A DNA stretch of 64,000 bases. It comes from Streptomyces sp. CB00455 (GTDB lineage Bacteria > Actinomycetota > Actinomycetes > Streptomycetales > Streptomycetaceae). The stretch covers positions 1,488,001 through 1,552,000 of the forward strand of contig NZ_LIVQ01000001.1 of the NCBI RefSeq assembly GCF_001905445.1, in the 5' to 3' direction. The position numbers and the translations under genes are program-made. The notes beneath the pieces are model-generated. The model ran no database searches. It worked only from the letters and a program-made list of their open reading frames with translations, and had not been told where the DNA came from. Of the stretch, positions 40,701 through 50,116 are shown in pieces. The stretch's first letter is position 1. Each line of letters opens with the position of its first letter.

Positions 40701-43700
40701 GTGAAGCCCACCATGGCCGCCGCCCAACTGCGCGGCAGTCTGACGCAGTACCTCACGACGACCTACGCCCTCGCCGACGAGGACACCCGGCGGGCGCTGG
40801 AGCGCTTCCTCGGCCACCCCGAGACGGGGATCTTCCGGGGTCCCTACCTCCGGATCAGGACCCCGTTCCACCGCGCCGACGACGGCTGGCAGCGGGAACT
40901 CGAGTGCACGGCCGGCTTCCCCGGCTTCGCGCCCTACCGGCACCAGGCCAAGGCCTGGACTCGGCTGTCCACCCTGCACGGTCCCGCCCAGCCGACGCTG
41001 GTGACCACCGGCACCGGCTCCGGCAAGACCGAGTCGTTCCTCATCCCCGTCCTCGACCACTGCCGACGTCAGCGGGCCCAGGGCCACCGCGGCATCAAGG
41101 CGATCCTGCTCTACCCGATGAACGCCCTCGCCACCGACCAGGCCGGGCGCATCGGCGAGTACCTGAGCCGGCCGGAGCTGGCGCAGGTCACCGCGGGCCT
41201 CTACATCGGCGACCGGCCCGACACCGACTTCCGACGGGTGATGACGCGGCGCGAGGAGATGCGCGTATCGCCGCCCGATGTGCTGATCACGAACTACAAG
41301 ATGCTCGACCTGCTACTCCAGCGCGGTGAGGACCGTTCGCTGTGGGAGGGCGCCGACCTCTCCTACGTCGTACTCGACGAGTTCCACACGTACGACGGGG
41401 CCCAGGGCACCGACGTGGCGATGCTGCTGCGCCGCCTGGCCGCCGCAACCGGCGCGTCACGGCCGGGCAAGCCGCTCGGGTCCATCTGCCCGGTGGCGAC
41501 GTCGGCCACCCTCGGAGAGGGCACTGCGGGAAAGGAAGCCGACGGCATTCTCGATGTCGCCGCGCGCGTCTTCGCAATGCCCTTCCCTGCCGACTCGGTC
41601 GTCGGGGAAGAGCGGATGTCGGCCGAGGAGTTCACCGGCGCCGTCGACTACGAGCTGCCGGAGCCGCCGACGCCCCAGGAGGTCATCGCGGTCTCAGGCG
41701 GACCCGGCGTGGAGGCGCAGCCCGATCTGCTCGACCTGGACGGCCTGGCCGCCAAGATGCTGGGCCGCTCCGGCCTCGACGCCTTCCGCATCGGGCGGCT
41801 GCTCAAGCGGCACGATTTCACGCACGGCGTCCTGTCGCTGCTGGGCGGGGAGCCGTTGGACGAGTGGGCGCTGCGGGACCGGCTGGCCCGGTTCGGATAC
41901 TCCTGGGGACGTACCGCGCGGGAGAATCCGCACCTCGTTCTTCAGGCCCTGTCCCGGTTCGTCGCCCTGCTCTCGGCTGCCCGAGACCCGGAATCCGATG
42001 AGCGCAGCCCTCGCCCCCTCCTGCACATCGAAGCGCACCTGTGGGTCCGGCCCGTCACCCGCGTCCTGCGCGGCGTAGGGCCGTCCCCGGAGTTCCGCTG
42101 GTACGAGGACAACCGCACCGCCGCCCGCCGGGCCACCCTCAACGCCGCTCCGCTCGCCGACGAAGATCCTGACGGACCCTCCGGCGGTTGGCCCTCGGCA
42201 AGCCGGCCACAGCCGCTGCCCGGCACGGATACGGCCGTGCGCCCGGCCGAGGTTCATCTGCCCGCCGTGTACTGCCGCAACTGTGGGCGCTCCGGCTGGG
42301 CAGCCCTGTCTCCCGAGACTGATCCGCAGCGGCTGGTCATGGCGCAGGACCGGATCTGGCGGGCAGCCGTGGGCCGGGACAAGCGGCGCATCCGCTACTT
42401 CATCTCCGCCACACAGCGAGAACGGCAGCAGGTCTTCGATGCGCTGACCGGGGCCCGGCCGTCGGACGGCGGAGTCGATCCCCTGTCGGTGGTGGTGCTG
42501 GACGGCGGGCAGGGCACCTACCGGCTTCCGGTGGCCGCGGACGCCTCCGAGCTGATCGATGCCTGGTTCGCACTGGCCCTGCTCGACAAGAAGTCCGCCG
42601 ACCGGGCTGCGAAGGACGACCGCTGCCCCGCCTGCCATACCGACAACAGCATCCGCTTCCTGGGTACCTCGCAGGCAGCCCTCGCTTCGGCGACCGTCAC
42701 CCAGCTGTTCACGGGTGGCGACATCGCGCTCGTTCCCGAAGAGCGCAAGACGCTGCTCTTCAACGACTCCACCCAGGACGCGGCACACCGGGCCGGATAC
42801 GTGGCCAATGCGTCATACAAGTTCTCGCTGCGGTCCCTCCTTGCGCACAACCTGGACGAGTCGGGGGCGCCCACCGCACTCAACGACCTCATCGGTCATG
42901 TGCTGGAGTCCGTCGACGACCCGGATGCCCTGGCCGCCGTCGTGCCACCCGACCTCCACGACGAGCCGGGGGTCGACCGGCTGCTGTCAGGGCGCGGAAC
43001 CGGTGACGCCCGCACGTGGAAGCTGATCGGCGAGCGCCTCGCCTTCGCCACCGTGATGGAGTTCGGGCTGCGCAGCAGGATGGGGCGCACCCTTGAGCTG
43101 ACGCGTACCGCCGCGGTCGAGGTCGTCGTGGACGAGCCCGACCGGGTCACGGACATCGCCCGCGATCTCCATCTTTCCCTGCCGGGGCAGTTCCTGGCCA
43201 CGGGCGGGCTGCCCACGCCCGAGCGTTACCTCGCCTACGTCCGGGGAATCCTGGAGCGCCTCAGGCTGCGTGGTGCGGTACACCACCGCTGGCTCGACAC
43301 CTGGATGAGGGAAGCCGGTACCAACCGGTACCTCATCTCCGGCCGCAGGCCCGACGGCATGCCCGCCTTCCCCGAAGGCGTAGCTCCACCGCGTTTCCTG
43401 CTGGACGGCCAGAAGGACAAGTCCGAGTTCGACGCCATCACCGGACGCCTGGGCTGGTACCAGGACTGGACGCGCAGGTGCCTGGACCTGGATGCGGTCG
43501 GCGCCACGGAGTATCTGCGCAAGCTGCTTCCCGCCCTCACCGACCAACGGGTACTCGCGTCACGCACCACGAAGGACCGGCAGACCAGGATCTACGGGCT
43601 GCAGCCCGGTCACATCCACGCGCAGTTGCTCGACGACTCCGTCGTGAACAAGGCATTCGTGGGCTGTGAGGACTGCGGCTGGCAGCAGGTCGTGGCGCCC

Positions 43701-46700
43701 GAGCGCCTCACCCGGTGGTACGGACACCCCTGTCCCCGCTACCGGTGCAAGGGGCAGCTGACCGCTCCCCAGCCCGGCATGCCGAGAAGCGGATCCAGTT
43801 CGTCCGGGTTCGGTGCGTCCGTACGTGAGCGGGACTACACAGGCGACTACTACCGTCGGCTCTACTTGACCGGCGGCACCTTCCGGGTGGTCACGGCAGA
43901 GCACACGGGCATGCTGAGCCGGGCCGAACGGGAACGTGTCGAACGCAGTTTCAAGACAGGTACGCACTACACCGACCCCAACGTCCTGTCGTGCACGCCG
44001 ACCCTGGAACTCGGCATCGACATCGGGGAGCTGTCCGCCGTGCTGCTCGGCTCGCTGCCCGCCGGCCCCGCCAACTACGTACAGCGGGCAGGCCGGGCCG
44101 GGCGCCGGACGGGCAACGCGCTCGTGGTCGCCTTCGGCGGGCGCAGGGCCCGCGATCTGTACTACCTGGACGAGCCGAGCGAGATGATCGCGGGGACGAT
44201 CCTGCCCCCGGGCTGCTACCTGTCCGCTGTGGAGATCCTGAGGCGGCAGTACACGGCACGGCTGCTGGACCTCGCGGCACGTGGCGAACTGCTCACCTCC
44301 GATGGCGAAACGCTCGCTCCGGTCCCCCGGCTGTCCTCGGCCCTGTTCGGCACCACGGGCTGGTGCCAGGACCTGGCAGACGCGGCGCAGACCCACGGTG
44401 CCGCGCTGGTCGAGGAGTTCCTCAGTCTCTTCCCGGACGGCAGCGGGACCGAAGCCTCCGACGGCGCGGGGGTCTCCGCCTACGCTGCGGAGGAACTGAA
44501 GGCCTACGCCACCGACGGGATCGTCAGGGCACTGCAGGAAGCCGAAGAGGACTGGACGGGCCGGCGCGAGGAACTCCGTCGCAGGATCGCTGCGATCGAC
44601 GAGGCCGCCGGACACCTGGTCCGTACGGACACCGTGCAGGACCGTGAGCGCCGAGAACTGCTCGCGGAGCGGCGCAGCGCCGGGGACCTGCTTCGTGAGT
44701 TGAGCCAGTCCAGTGCCCACGGCACCCTGGTGGAACTGGGCCTGCTGCCGAACTACAGCCTCACCGACACCACCACCCAGTTGGAAGCAACCCTGTACTG
44801 GACGGAGGCCCGGGATGATGAGGAGGGTGCGCGGGCGGAGAGCCCCGCTGCGGATGCGGCAGGCCGGATCTACCGCAGCGAGACGCGCGACTACGAGCGT
44901 TCCCGCAAGCTTGCCCTGACGGAACTCGCCCCCGGCAACAGCTTCTACGTCAACGGCTACCGGCACATCGTGCGCGCGCTCGACGTCGGCACCCCCGACC
45001 GCCGGGCCTGGTCGGTGTGGCGGCTCTGCCCGTCGTGCGGGTACGCCCGTACGCACCACAACGCCAAGGAGGACACGAGTCCGTGCTCCCGGTGCGGCGG
45101 TCGGGAGATCGCCGATGCGGGATGCGTGCAGTACGTGCTCCAGCCGAGGCGGGTCATCTCTCGTGACAAGCGGGACGACGCCCGGGTGCGAGACGACCGT
45201 GACGAGCGGGACCGTCGTCACTATGCGGTGCTGACGACCGTCGACATCGACCCTGAGCGGATCGCCCCGGGTTCCTGGCGACACGAGACAGCGGTGTTCG
45301 GGGTCGACTTCACTCGCCAGGCGAAGATCCGGACGTTCAATCTGGGGCTCGACCGCGAGGAAGGCAGTAGCACGACACCGCTCGCAGGTGCGGACGTGCG
45401 GCTCAATCCCTTCTATGTCTGCACCAGTTGTGGAGGGGCCACCGCAGAGGGACGTCCTGTAGTGGACGTCCCTCAGCACGCGCTCACCGAGTCGGGGGCA
45501 ACGAGCACCCCGGCAGCAGCACACCACCTGCTGTGGTGTCCGCGCCGCCGGGGCAAGGGAGCCTCCGCGGGCGACGCAGGTGAGCAACAGGGCAAGGGCA
45601 AGGACGTACCGTTGCTCCTGGCCCACGAGCTGAGCACCGAGGCCGTGCGCGTCCTGCTGCCCGCCTCCGTGGCCCGGGCCAAGGAACGTCTGGCCTCCTT
45701 CACCGCCGCGTTGTTCGCGGGGATCGCCGCCCAGTACGGGGGCGACCCGGACCACATCGACATCGCCGAGGCGACGATGCCCGATCATGCGGGCGCTGAC
45801 AGCTCGGACTGGCCGCGGCGATTCCTCGTGGTCTACGACCGCCTGCCCGGAGGCACCGGCTACCTGCACCGGCTGGCGTCGGCCGACGGATTCCGGGACG
45901 TGCTGCTGAAGGCGCGCGAGGTCATCGAGAGTTGCGGCTGCCGCGAGAAGGGACTTGACGGCTGCCACCAGTGCCTGCTGCGACGCGTTCCGGCGGCCGA
46001 CTACGACAAGATCAGCCGCAATGAGGTGCGGCAGATGCTGGACGATCTGCTGGGCGCGGATGGTGAGCGCTGGCAGACCGCACCGGTCGAGACGACCCGG
46101 CACATTCCGCTGGAACGGCAGGCGGAGAGCGACCTCGAGATCATGTTCATCGACACGCTCCAGGACTGGGCCAGACTGTCCGAGTCCCAGGCGGCAGCCG
46201 ACGCATACACGACCTCGGCCGGTACGTATGCCCTGGATCTGCGGCTGACGGCGGCCGACGGCACCACCGTGAGCTGGCGCGTCTCACAGCAGCGCGCTCT
46301 GGACGGCACGCGACCCGACATACTCCTGGAACGCCTCGATGCGCCCAGCCCGCGTGTTGCCGTGTACCTGGATGGCTTTGCGTACCACGCCACCCCCGCA
46401 CACAACCGCCTGGCCGACGACGCCGCCAAACGAACCGGACTGCGCAGCCAAGGACTGCGGGTGTTCCAGTTGACGTACGACGACGTAAAGGATTGGCGCG
46501 AGCGCGTGCGCGACACCGGATATGCGGGGACGGGCCCGGTGGACCCGGTCTGGGAACCGTACGGCACGGATGCGCAGAACCGGGCGCGTGACTACTACAG
46601 CCGGGTGGGCAAGGGGCTGCCCGGTGAACTGTCCGACTCGGTGTGGGTCAATCCGGCCCGGCTGCTGCTCGCCTATCTGCGGTCGCCGGACGCACTGCGC

Positions 46701-47639
46701 TGGCAGCGACGGGCGGAGGCTGCTGCAGCCGGTCTGATCGGCTACAGGGCCGTCGGTGGCTGCGCCCTCGAAGCCGACGCTGTTGGGGCGGCTGTTCAGG
46801 AAGCGCTGCGAGGCGGGACGGCCACGGGCCCGGGCGGCCCCGTCCGACTCATCCACGGGACGGATGCCTCCGGCTGTCGGCTCGTCCTGGCCGCAGACGG
46901 CAGGCGCACCCCGCCAGTGTGGACTGGGATCGCGGTACTGGACGACAGGGCTGCCGCCCTGGCCGACTCACAGGTGCATCGCCGCCGCTGGCGGGGCTGG
47001 CTGTACTGGAGCAACGTGTTGCAGTTCCTGGACCATGGCGGCGGTGACAGCGTGCAGCTCGCCAGCAGTCTGCTGGACGGGTTCACCGCCGACGTGCTCA
47101 CCGTGACCGGCGGTGAAGGATGGCTGCCCTCCACCCGGACCAGGATCCCCGTGGCAGAGCCTGCCGTGGCCGTCACCTCCACGGCACCTGCCGAGGACGT
47201 CGACGGTGCCCGGGACACCGAAGCGACAGCTGCTCCAGTCGAGTCGCCCGTGGCGCCGGCAGCAGGAAGAGATCCGGCATGGGACCAGGTGCTGGAGTAC
47301 CTGGATCCGGACGAGGCCGGCCTCGTGGAACTCTCCCGGGCACTCGCCGTTGCGGGTGTACCCGCCCCCCAGGACGGCTACGAACTGGACGAGCGGGGTT
47401 GGCAGGCAGAACTGGCCTGGCCTGCCGTCCGCATCGGAGTGGTCCTGGCCTCCCGCACAGGAGGACCGGGAACTACCGAGGAGCCCGACTACGAATCCGC
47501 CGACCGGGACGAGGCATTTGCGGCAGCCGGATGGGACGCACGCACTGCCACGGCCTGGGACGCTGCCGAGCTGATCGCCCGTTTGACCGGGCAGGCCGAG
47601 AATCACAACAGCACCGACAACGGGGAGCACAGGCAATGA
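40701..47639 (+). CDS. giant DEAD/DEAH helicase with DUF1998 and nuclease-like C-terminus, DruE-like
   Basis: A 2312-aa SF2 helicase similar in design to Druantia DruE. Motif I is TGTGSGKTESF (~103), motif II VLDEFHTYDG (~224, DEFH), motif III ATSATLGEG, and motif VI QRAGRAGRR (~1129). Two zinc-binding CxxC pairs (CPSC, CSRC, ~1443-1466) precede the DUF1998 signature ESCGCREKGLDGCHQCL (~1742-1758). The C-terminal ~400 residues include DGTRPDILLERL and VAVYLDGFAYH (~1868-1895), a Vsr/MTES_1575-like PD-(D/E)xK pattern. GTG start with GGGG 6 nt upstream. The stop overlaps the UvrD-like gene (ATGA). Confidence 0.85.
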   Translation: MKPTMAAAQLRGSLTQYLTTTYALADEDTRRALERFLGHPETGIFRGPYLRIRTPFHRADDGWQRELECTAGFPGFAPYRHQAKAWTRLSTLHGPAQPTLVTTGTGSGKTESFLIPVLDHCRRQRAQGHRGIKAILLYPMNALATDQAGRIGEYLSRPELAQVTAGLYIGDRPDTDFRRVMTRREEMRVSPPDVLITNYKMLDLLLQRGEDRSLWEGADLSYVVLDEFHTYDGAQGTDVAMLLRRLAAATGASRPGKPLGSICPVATSATLGEGTAGKEADGILDVAARVFAMPFPADSVVGEERMSAEEFTGAVDYELPEPPTPQEVIAVSGGPGVEAQPDLLDLDGLAAKMLGRSGLDAFRIGRLLKRHDFTHGVLSLLGGEPLDEWALRDRLARFGYSWGRTARENPHLVLQALSRFVALLSAARDPESDERSPRPLLHIEAHLWVRPVTRVLRGVGPSPEFRWYEDNRTAARRATLNAAPLADEDPDGPSGGWPSASRPQPLPGTDTAVRPAEVHLPAVYCRNCGRSGWAALSPETDPQRLVMAQDRIWRAAVGRDKRRIRYFISATQRERQQVFDALTGARPSDGGVDPLSVVVLDGGQGTYRLPVAADASELIDAWFALALLDKKSADRAAKDDRCPACHTDNSIRFLGTSQAALASATVTQLFTGGDIALVPEERKTLLFNDSTQDAAHRAGYVANASYKFSLRSLLAHNLDESGAPTALNDLIGHVLESVDDPDALAAVVPPDLHDEPGVDRLLSGRGTGDARTWKLIGERLAFATVMEFGLRSRMGRTLELTRTAAVEVVVDEPDRVTDIARDLHLSLPGQFLATGGLPTPERYLAYVRGILERLRLRGAVHHRWLDTWMREAGTNRYLISGRRPDGMPAFPEGVAPPRFLLDGQKDKSEFDAITGRLGWYQDWTRRCLDLDAVGATEYLRKLLPALTDQRVLASRTTKDRQTRIYGLQPGHIHAQLLDDSVVNKAFVGCEDCGWQQVVAPERLTRWYGHPCPRYRCKGQLTAPQPGMPRSGSSSSGFGASVRERDYTGDYYRRLYLTGGTFRVVTAEHTGMLSRAERERVERSFKTGTHYTDPNVLSCTPTLELGIDIGELSAVLLGSLPAGPANYVQRAGRAGRRTGNALVVAFGGRRARDLYYLDEPSEMIAGTILPPGCYLSAVEILRRQYTARLLDLAARGELLTSDGETLAPVPRLSSALFGTTGWCQDLADAAQTHGAALVEEFLSLFPDGSGTEASDGAGVSAYAAEELKAYATDGIVRALQEAEEDWTGRREELRRRIAAIDEAAGHLVRTDTVQDRERRELLAERRSAGDLLRELSQSSAHGTLVELGLLPNYSLTDTTTQLEATLYWTEARDDEEGARAESPAADAAGRIYRSETRDYERSRKLALTELAPGNSFYVNGYRHIVRALDVGTPDRRAWSVWRLCPSCGYARTHHNAKEDTSPCSRCGGREIADAGCVQYVLQPRRVISRDKRDDARVRDDRDERDRRHYAVLTTVDIDPERIAPGSWRHETAVFGVDFTRQAKIRTFNLGLDREEGSSTTPLAGADVRLNPFYVCTSCGGATAEGRPVVDVPQHALTESGATSTPAAAHHLLWCPRRRGKGASAGDAGEQQGKGKDVPLLLAHELSTEAVRVLLPASVARAKERLASFTAALFAGIAAQYGGDPDHIDIAEATMPDHAGADSSDWPRRFLVVYDRLPGGTGYLHRLASADGFRDVLLKAREVIESCGCREKGLDGCHQCLLRRVPAADYDKISRNEVRQMLDDLLGADGERWQTAPVETTRHIPLERQAESDLEIMFIDTLQDWARLSESQAAADAYTTSAGTYALDLRLTAADGTTVSWRVSQQRALDGTRPDILLERLDAPSPRVAVYLDGFAYHATPAHNRLADDAAKRTGLRSQGLRVFQLTYDDVKDWRERVRDTGYAGTGPVDPVWEPYGTDAQNRARDYYSRVGKGLPGELSDSVWVNPARLLLAYLRSPDALRWQRRAEAAAAGLIGYRAVGGCALEADAVGAAVQEALRGGTATGPGGPVRLIHGTDASGCRLVLAADGRRTPPVWTGIAVLDDRAAALADSQVHRRRWRGWLYWSNVLQFLDHGGGDSVQLASSLLDGFTADVLTVTGGEGWLPSTRTRIPVAEPAVAVTSTAPAEDVDGARDTEATAAPVESPVAPAAGRDPAWDQVLEYLDPDEAGLVELSRALAVAGVPAPQDGYELDERGWQAELAWPAVRIGVVLASRTGGPGTTEEPDYESADRDEAFAAAGWDARTATAWDAAELIARLTGQAENHNSTDNGEHRQ

Positions 47640-49879
47640 ACACCTCGGGCGTGACGCTGCGCCTGCTCGACAAGGCCGACAAGGAGATCCTCAAGCTCCC
47701 CCGCACGGTCAAGGGCGCCTTCTTCGACTTCCAGCACAAGTTCAAGGGCAACCCGCATACGACCGGACTCAAGCTCCAGCAGCTCAAGGGCGACAGCAGG
47801 TTGTGGTCGGCGCGCGTCAGCGACGACTACCGTGCCCTGCTGCTCAGACTTGACGATGACGACTGGCTGATCGTCTCCGTCAAGCACCGCAAGGACGTTT
47901 ACGACCGGCTGTCCTACGCCGTCAACCACGTGACCGGCGGTATCGAGTACGTCGACCTGGAGGTAGTGGAGGAGAGTGTCCTGCGACGCCTTCCTGCGCC
48001 GCCCTCGCCCCCTACCGCGACACCCGAACCCGCCGAGCTCCGGAAGCTGTTCGGCGACTGGTCCGACACCCAGTTGTCCGATCTCGGCGTGGCCGAGCCG
48101 TTGCTACCGGTCATCCGGACTCTCACCACGGAAGACCAGCTCCTCGGATTGATCGAGTACGCCCCCCAGCTCACGGGTGAGGTGCTGCTCGCACTCTTCG
48201 ACGGCAAGTCGTTCGACGACGTGCTCGACCAGGTGACGACCCCCGTCGCGGCCGCCGAGCCAGTCGATCCGGAGGACTTCCAGGCCGCCGCCGAGCGTCC
48301 GGCCACGGTGGTGACTACGTCCGACGAAACCCTGCGAGAGGCTCTGGAGGGCGGCGACTTCGGCCGGTGGAAGGTCTTCCTACACCCCACGCAGGCCAAA
48401 CTTGTGGAACGTCGCTACTCGGGCCCCGCCCGGGTAGGGGGCGGCCCGGGCACGGGCAAGACAATCGTCGCCCTCCACCGGGTACGTCATCTCGTACGAC
48501 AGCTGCCGCCCGGTCGTGACAAGCCGGTCCTCCTGACCACGTACAACAAGAACCTCGCCGCAGATCTCCGTTCGCGTCTTCTGGAACTGGGCGGCGAGGA
48601 GCTCGTGGGCCGAGTCGACGTGAGCCATGTCGACCAGCTGGCGCTGCGTATCGTGCGGGAAGCCGAACCCGGCAGCGGCAAACAGGCGATAGACGACAGC
48701 CAGGCCGTGCGCGAATGGCGTGCACTCCTGGACGAGCTGGGCGAAGAGGGTTGGGACCCCGAGTTCCTGCACGACGAATGGACCCAGGTAATCCTCGGCC
48801 AAGCTGTCGCCACTCGGACCGACTACTTCCGCGCGCGTCGCGCCGGGCGCGGCCGGAACATCACCCGCGGCGAGCGCGCCGAGATCTGGCAACTCGCGGA
48901 ACGCTTCACCCAGCGCCTCGACCGCCTCGGACGGCAGACCTGGGACCAGGTGGCCGAGCGCGCCGCGCGGCTGGAAATCGGGCGCGAGCAGCGCATCCTC
49001 TCGATCGCGCGTCAGCGGGAGGAGGCGGGAGGGCTTGACAATATCCACCTCCAGGATGGTTCAGGGGGCTGGTTGCGCTACCGGTACCGGCACATCATTG
49101 TGGACGAGGCACAGGATCTGCGCCCTGCGCACTGGAAGATGCTGCGTGCCATGGCCCCTCGCCAGGCCGACGACTTGTTCCTCGTCGGCGACACCCATCA
49201 GCGCATCTACAAGAACCAAGTGACGCTCGGCAGCCTCGGCATCAACATCAGAGGCCGGTCCTCGAAGCTGAGCCTGAGCTACCGCACTACCCGGCAGATC
49301 CTCCGCTCAGCCCTCGACGTACTGGGGGAGACCTCGTACGACGACCTCGACGGCGCCGACGAGACGTTGGCCGGATACCGGTCCGTGCTCAGTGGCCGGG
49401 TGCCTGCAGGTCACCCGTTCGCCGACTGGGCGGCAGAACGGGAAGGCATCGCGGCTCTCATCAAGCAGTGGGATGAGGACCCGGAGTCGAGGATCCCGCA
49501 CGAGCAGATCGCGATCTGCGTGCCCACGAACCAGATGGCGACCGAAGTCGCATACACACTGAGTCTGCGCGGAATCCGCCCGGTAGAGATCCGCTCCGAC
49601 GGCCCGAACGGGAGTGAGGGCGTACACATCGGCACCATGTTCAGATTCAAGGGGCTTGAATACCAGCGGATGATCATTGCGGGCGTGACTGATGGTCTGG
49701 TGCCGCGTGAGACCGTAAGTCGTCTTCGTACCACCGATCCGGTGCGCTACCGCCATGAGATGCAGCGCGCCCGTTCCCTGCTGTTCGTCGCGGCAACACG
49801 CGCAAGGGACAGCATGGACGTGTTCTGGCACGGAACGCCGAGCCCCTTCCTCGGCCCGGCGTTGACGAGAAGCCGCTAG
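47636..49879 (+). CDS. UvrD-like SF1 helicase with N-terminal RelE/ParE-like domain
   Basis: A 747-aa fusion. Residues 1-~95 look like a RelE/ParE toxin fold (KLQQLKGDSRLWSARVSDDY, then VSVKHRKDVYDR). The rest is a UvrD/Rep-type helicase: motif I VGGGPGTGKT (~268), motif II HIIVDEAQDLRP (~488), GDTHQRIYKN, TMFRFKGLEY and FVAATRARD. The RelE-like part may bind RNA or ribosomes, or serve only as a nucleic-acid-binding module; catalytic residues cannot be judged. Its start lies inside the DruE-like stop, so the two helicases should be made together. Confidence 0.87.
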   Translation: MNTSGVTLRLLDKADKEILKLPRTVKGAFFDFQHKFKGNPHTTGLKLQQLKGDSRLWSARVSDDYRALLLRLDDDDWLIVSVKHRKDVYDRLSYAVNHVTGGIEYVDLEVVEESVLRRLPAPPSPPTATPEPAELRKLFGDWSDTQLSDLGVAEPLLPVIRTLTTEDQLLGLIEYAPQLTGEVLLALFDGKSFDDVLDQVTTPVAAAEPVDPEDFQAAAERPATVVTTSDETLREALEGGDFGRWKVFLHPTQAKLVERRYSGPARVGGGPGTGKTIVALHRVRHLVRQLPPGRDKPVLLTTYNKNLAADLRSRLLELGGEELVGRVDVSHVDQLALRIVREAEPGSGKQAIDDSQAVREWRALLDELGEEGWDPEFLHDEWTQVILGQAVATRTDYFRARRAGRGRNITRGERAEIWQLAERFTQRLDRLGRQTWDQVAERAARLEIGREQRILSIARQREEAGGLDNIHLQDGSGGWLRYRYRHIIVDEAQDLRPAHWKMLRAMAPRQADDLFLVGDTHQRIYKNQVTLGSLGINIRGRSSKLSLSYRTTRQILRSALDVLGETSYDDLDGADETLAGYRSVLSGRVPAGHPFADWAAEREGIAALIKQWDEDPESRIPHEQIAICVPTNQMATEVAYTLSLRGIRPVEIRSDGPNGSEGVHIGTMFRFKGLEYQRMIIAGVTDGLVPRETVSRLRTTDPVRYRHEMQRARSLLFVAATRARDSMDVFWHGTPSPFLGPALTRSR

Positions 49880-49901
49880 GGCCTGTGTGAGGTTGTGCTC
49901 A

Positions 49902-49943
49902 GTCGGCGGCTTTCAGGAGGTCGTCGATCCAGATCATTGCTGC
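49902..49943 (-). pseudogene. C-terminal scrap of a transposase
   Basis: Read on the minus strand, this encodes AAMIWIDDLLKAAD followed by a TGA at 49899-49901, resembling the tail of an IS transposase. Nothing homologous continues to its right, where a different transposase fragment begins. The identification rests on a short match and is tentative. Confidence 0.35.
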
Positions 49944-49947
49944 GCTC

Positions 49948-50083
49948 GGCAGGTCCCGGGGCGGACTGACCAGCAAGATTCATCTCGCCTCGGACCGCAG
50001 ATGCCGTCCGCTCGCGTTCGGTCTGAACACCGGACAGGCCGCGGAGACGGTGGTCCGCGGTCTACGGCTTGCTGAACTTCATC
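49948..50083 (+). pseudogene. IS5-family transposase remnant
   Basis: Frame 1 encodes GRSRGGLTSKIHLASD, then RRCRPLAFGLNTGQAAETV, an internal part of the DDE transposase of IS5-type elements common in Streptomyces. No start, no catalytic triad and no terminal repeats remain, so the element is dead. It marks the right edge of the defence island. Confidence 0.8.
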
Positions 50084-50110
50084 ATGACCGGCGTGGGTCC
50101 TTGACGCCTT

Positions 50111-50116
50111 TAGTAT
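50111..50116 (+). promoter_or_regulatory. candidate -10 box overlapping the Sua5 start region
   Basis: TAGTAT fits TANNNT and lies 7 nt before an in-frame GTG at 50124. A leaderless transcript from GTG 50124 is therefore an alternative to the ATG at 50115, which overlaps this box. Confidence 0.35.

Noticed and set aside
38716..49879. Canonical Gabija (GajA/GajB)
   Set aside because: The ATPase and TOPRIM parts are separate genes, and the UvrD helicase is 7 kb away, coupled to another gene and fused to a RelE-like domain.
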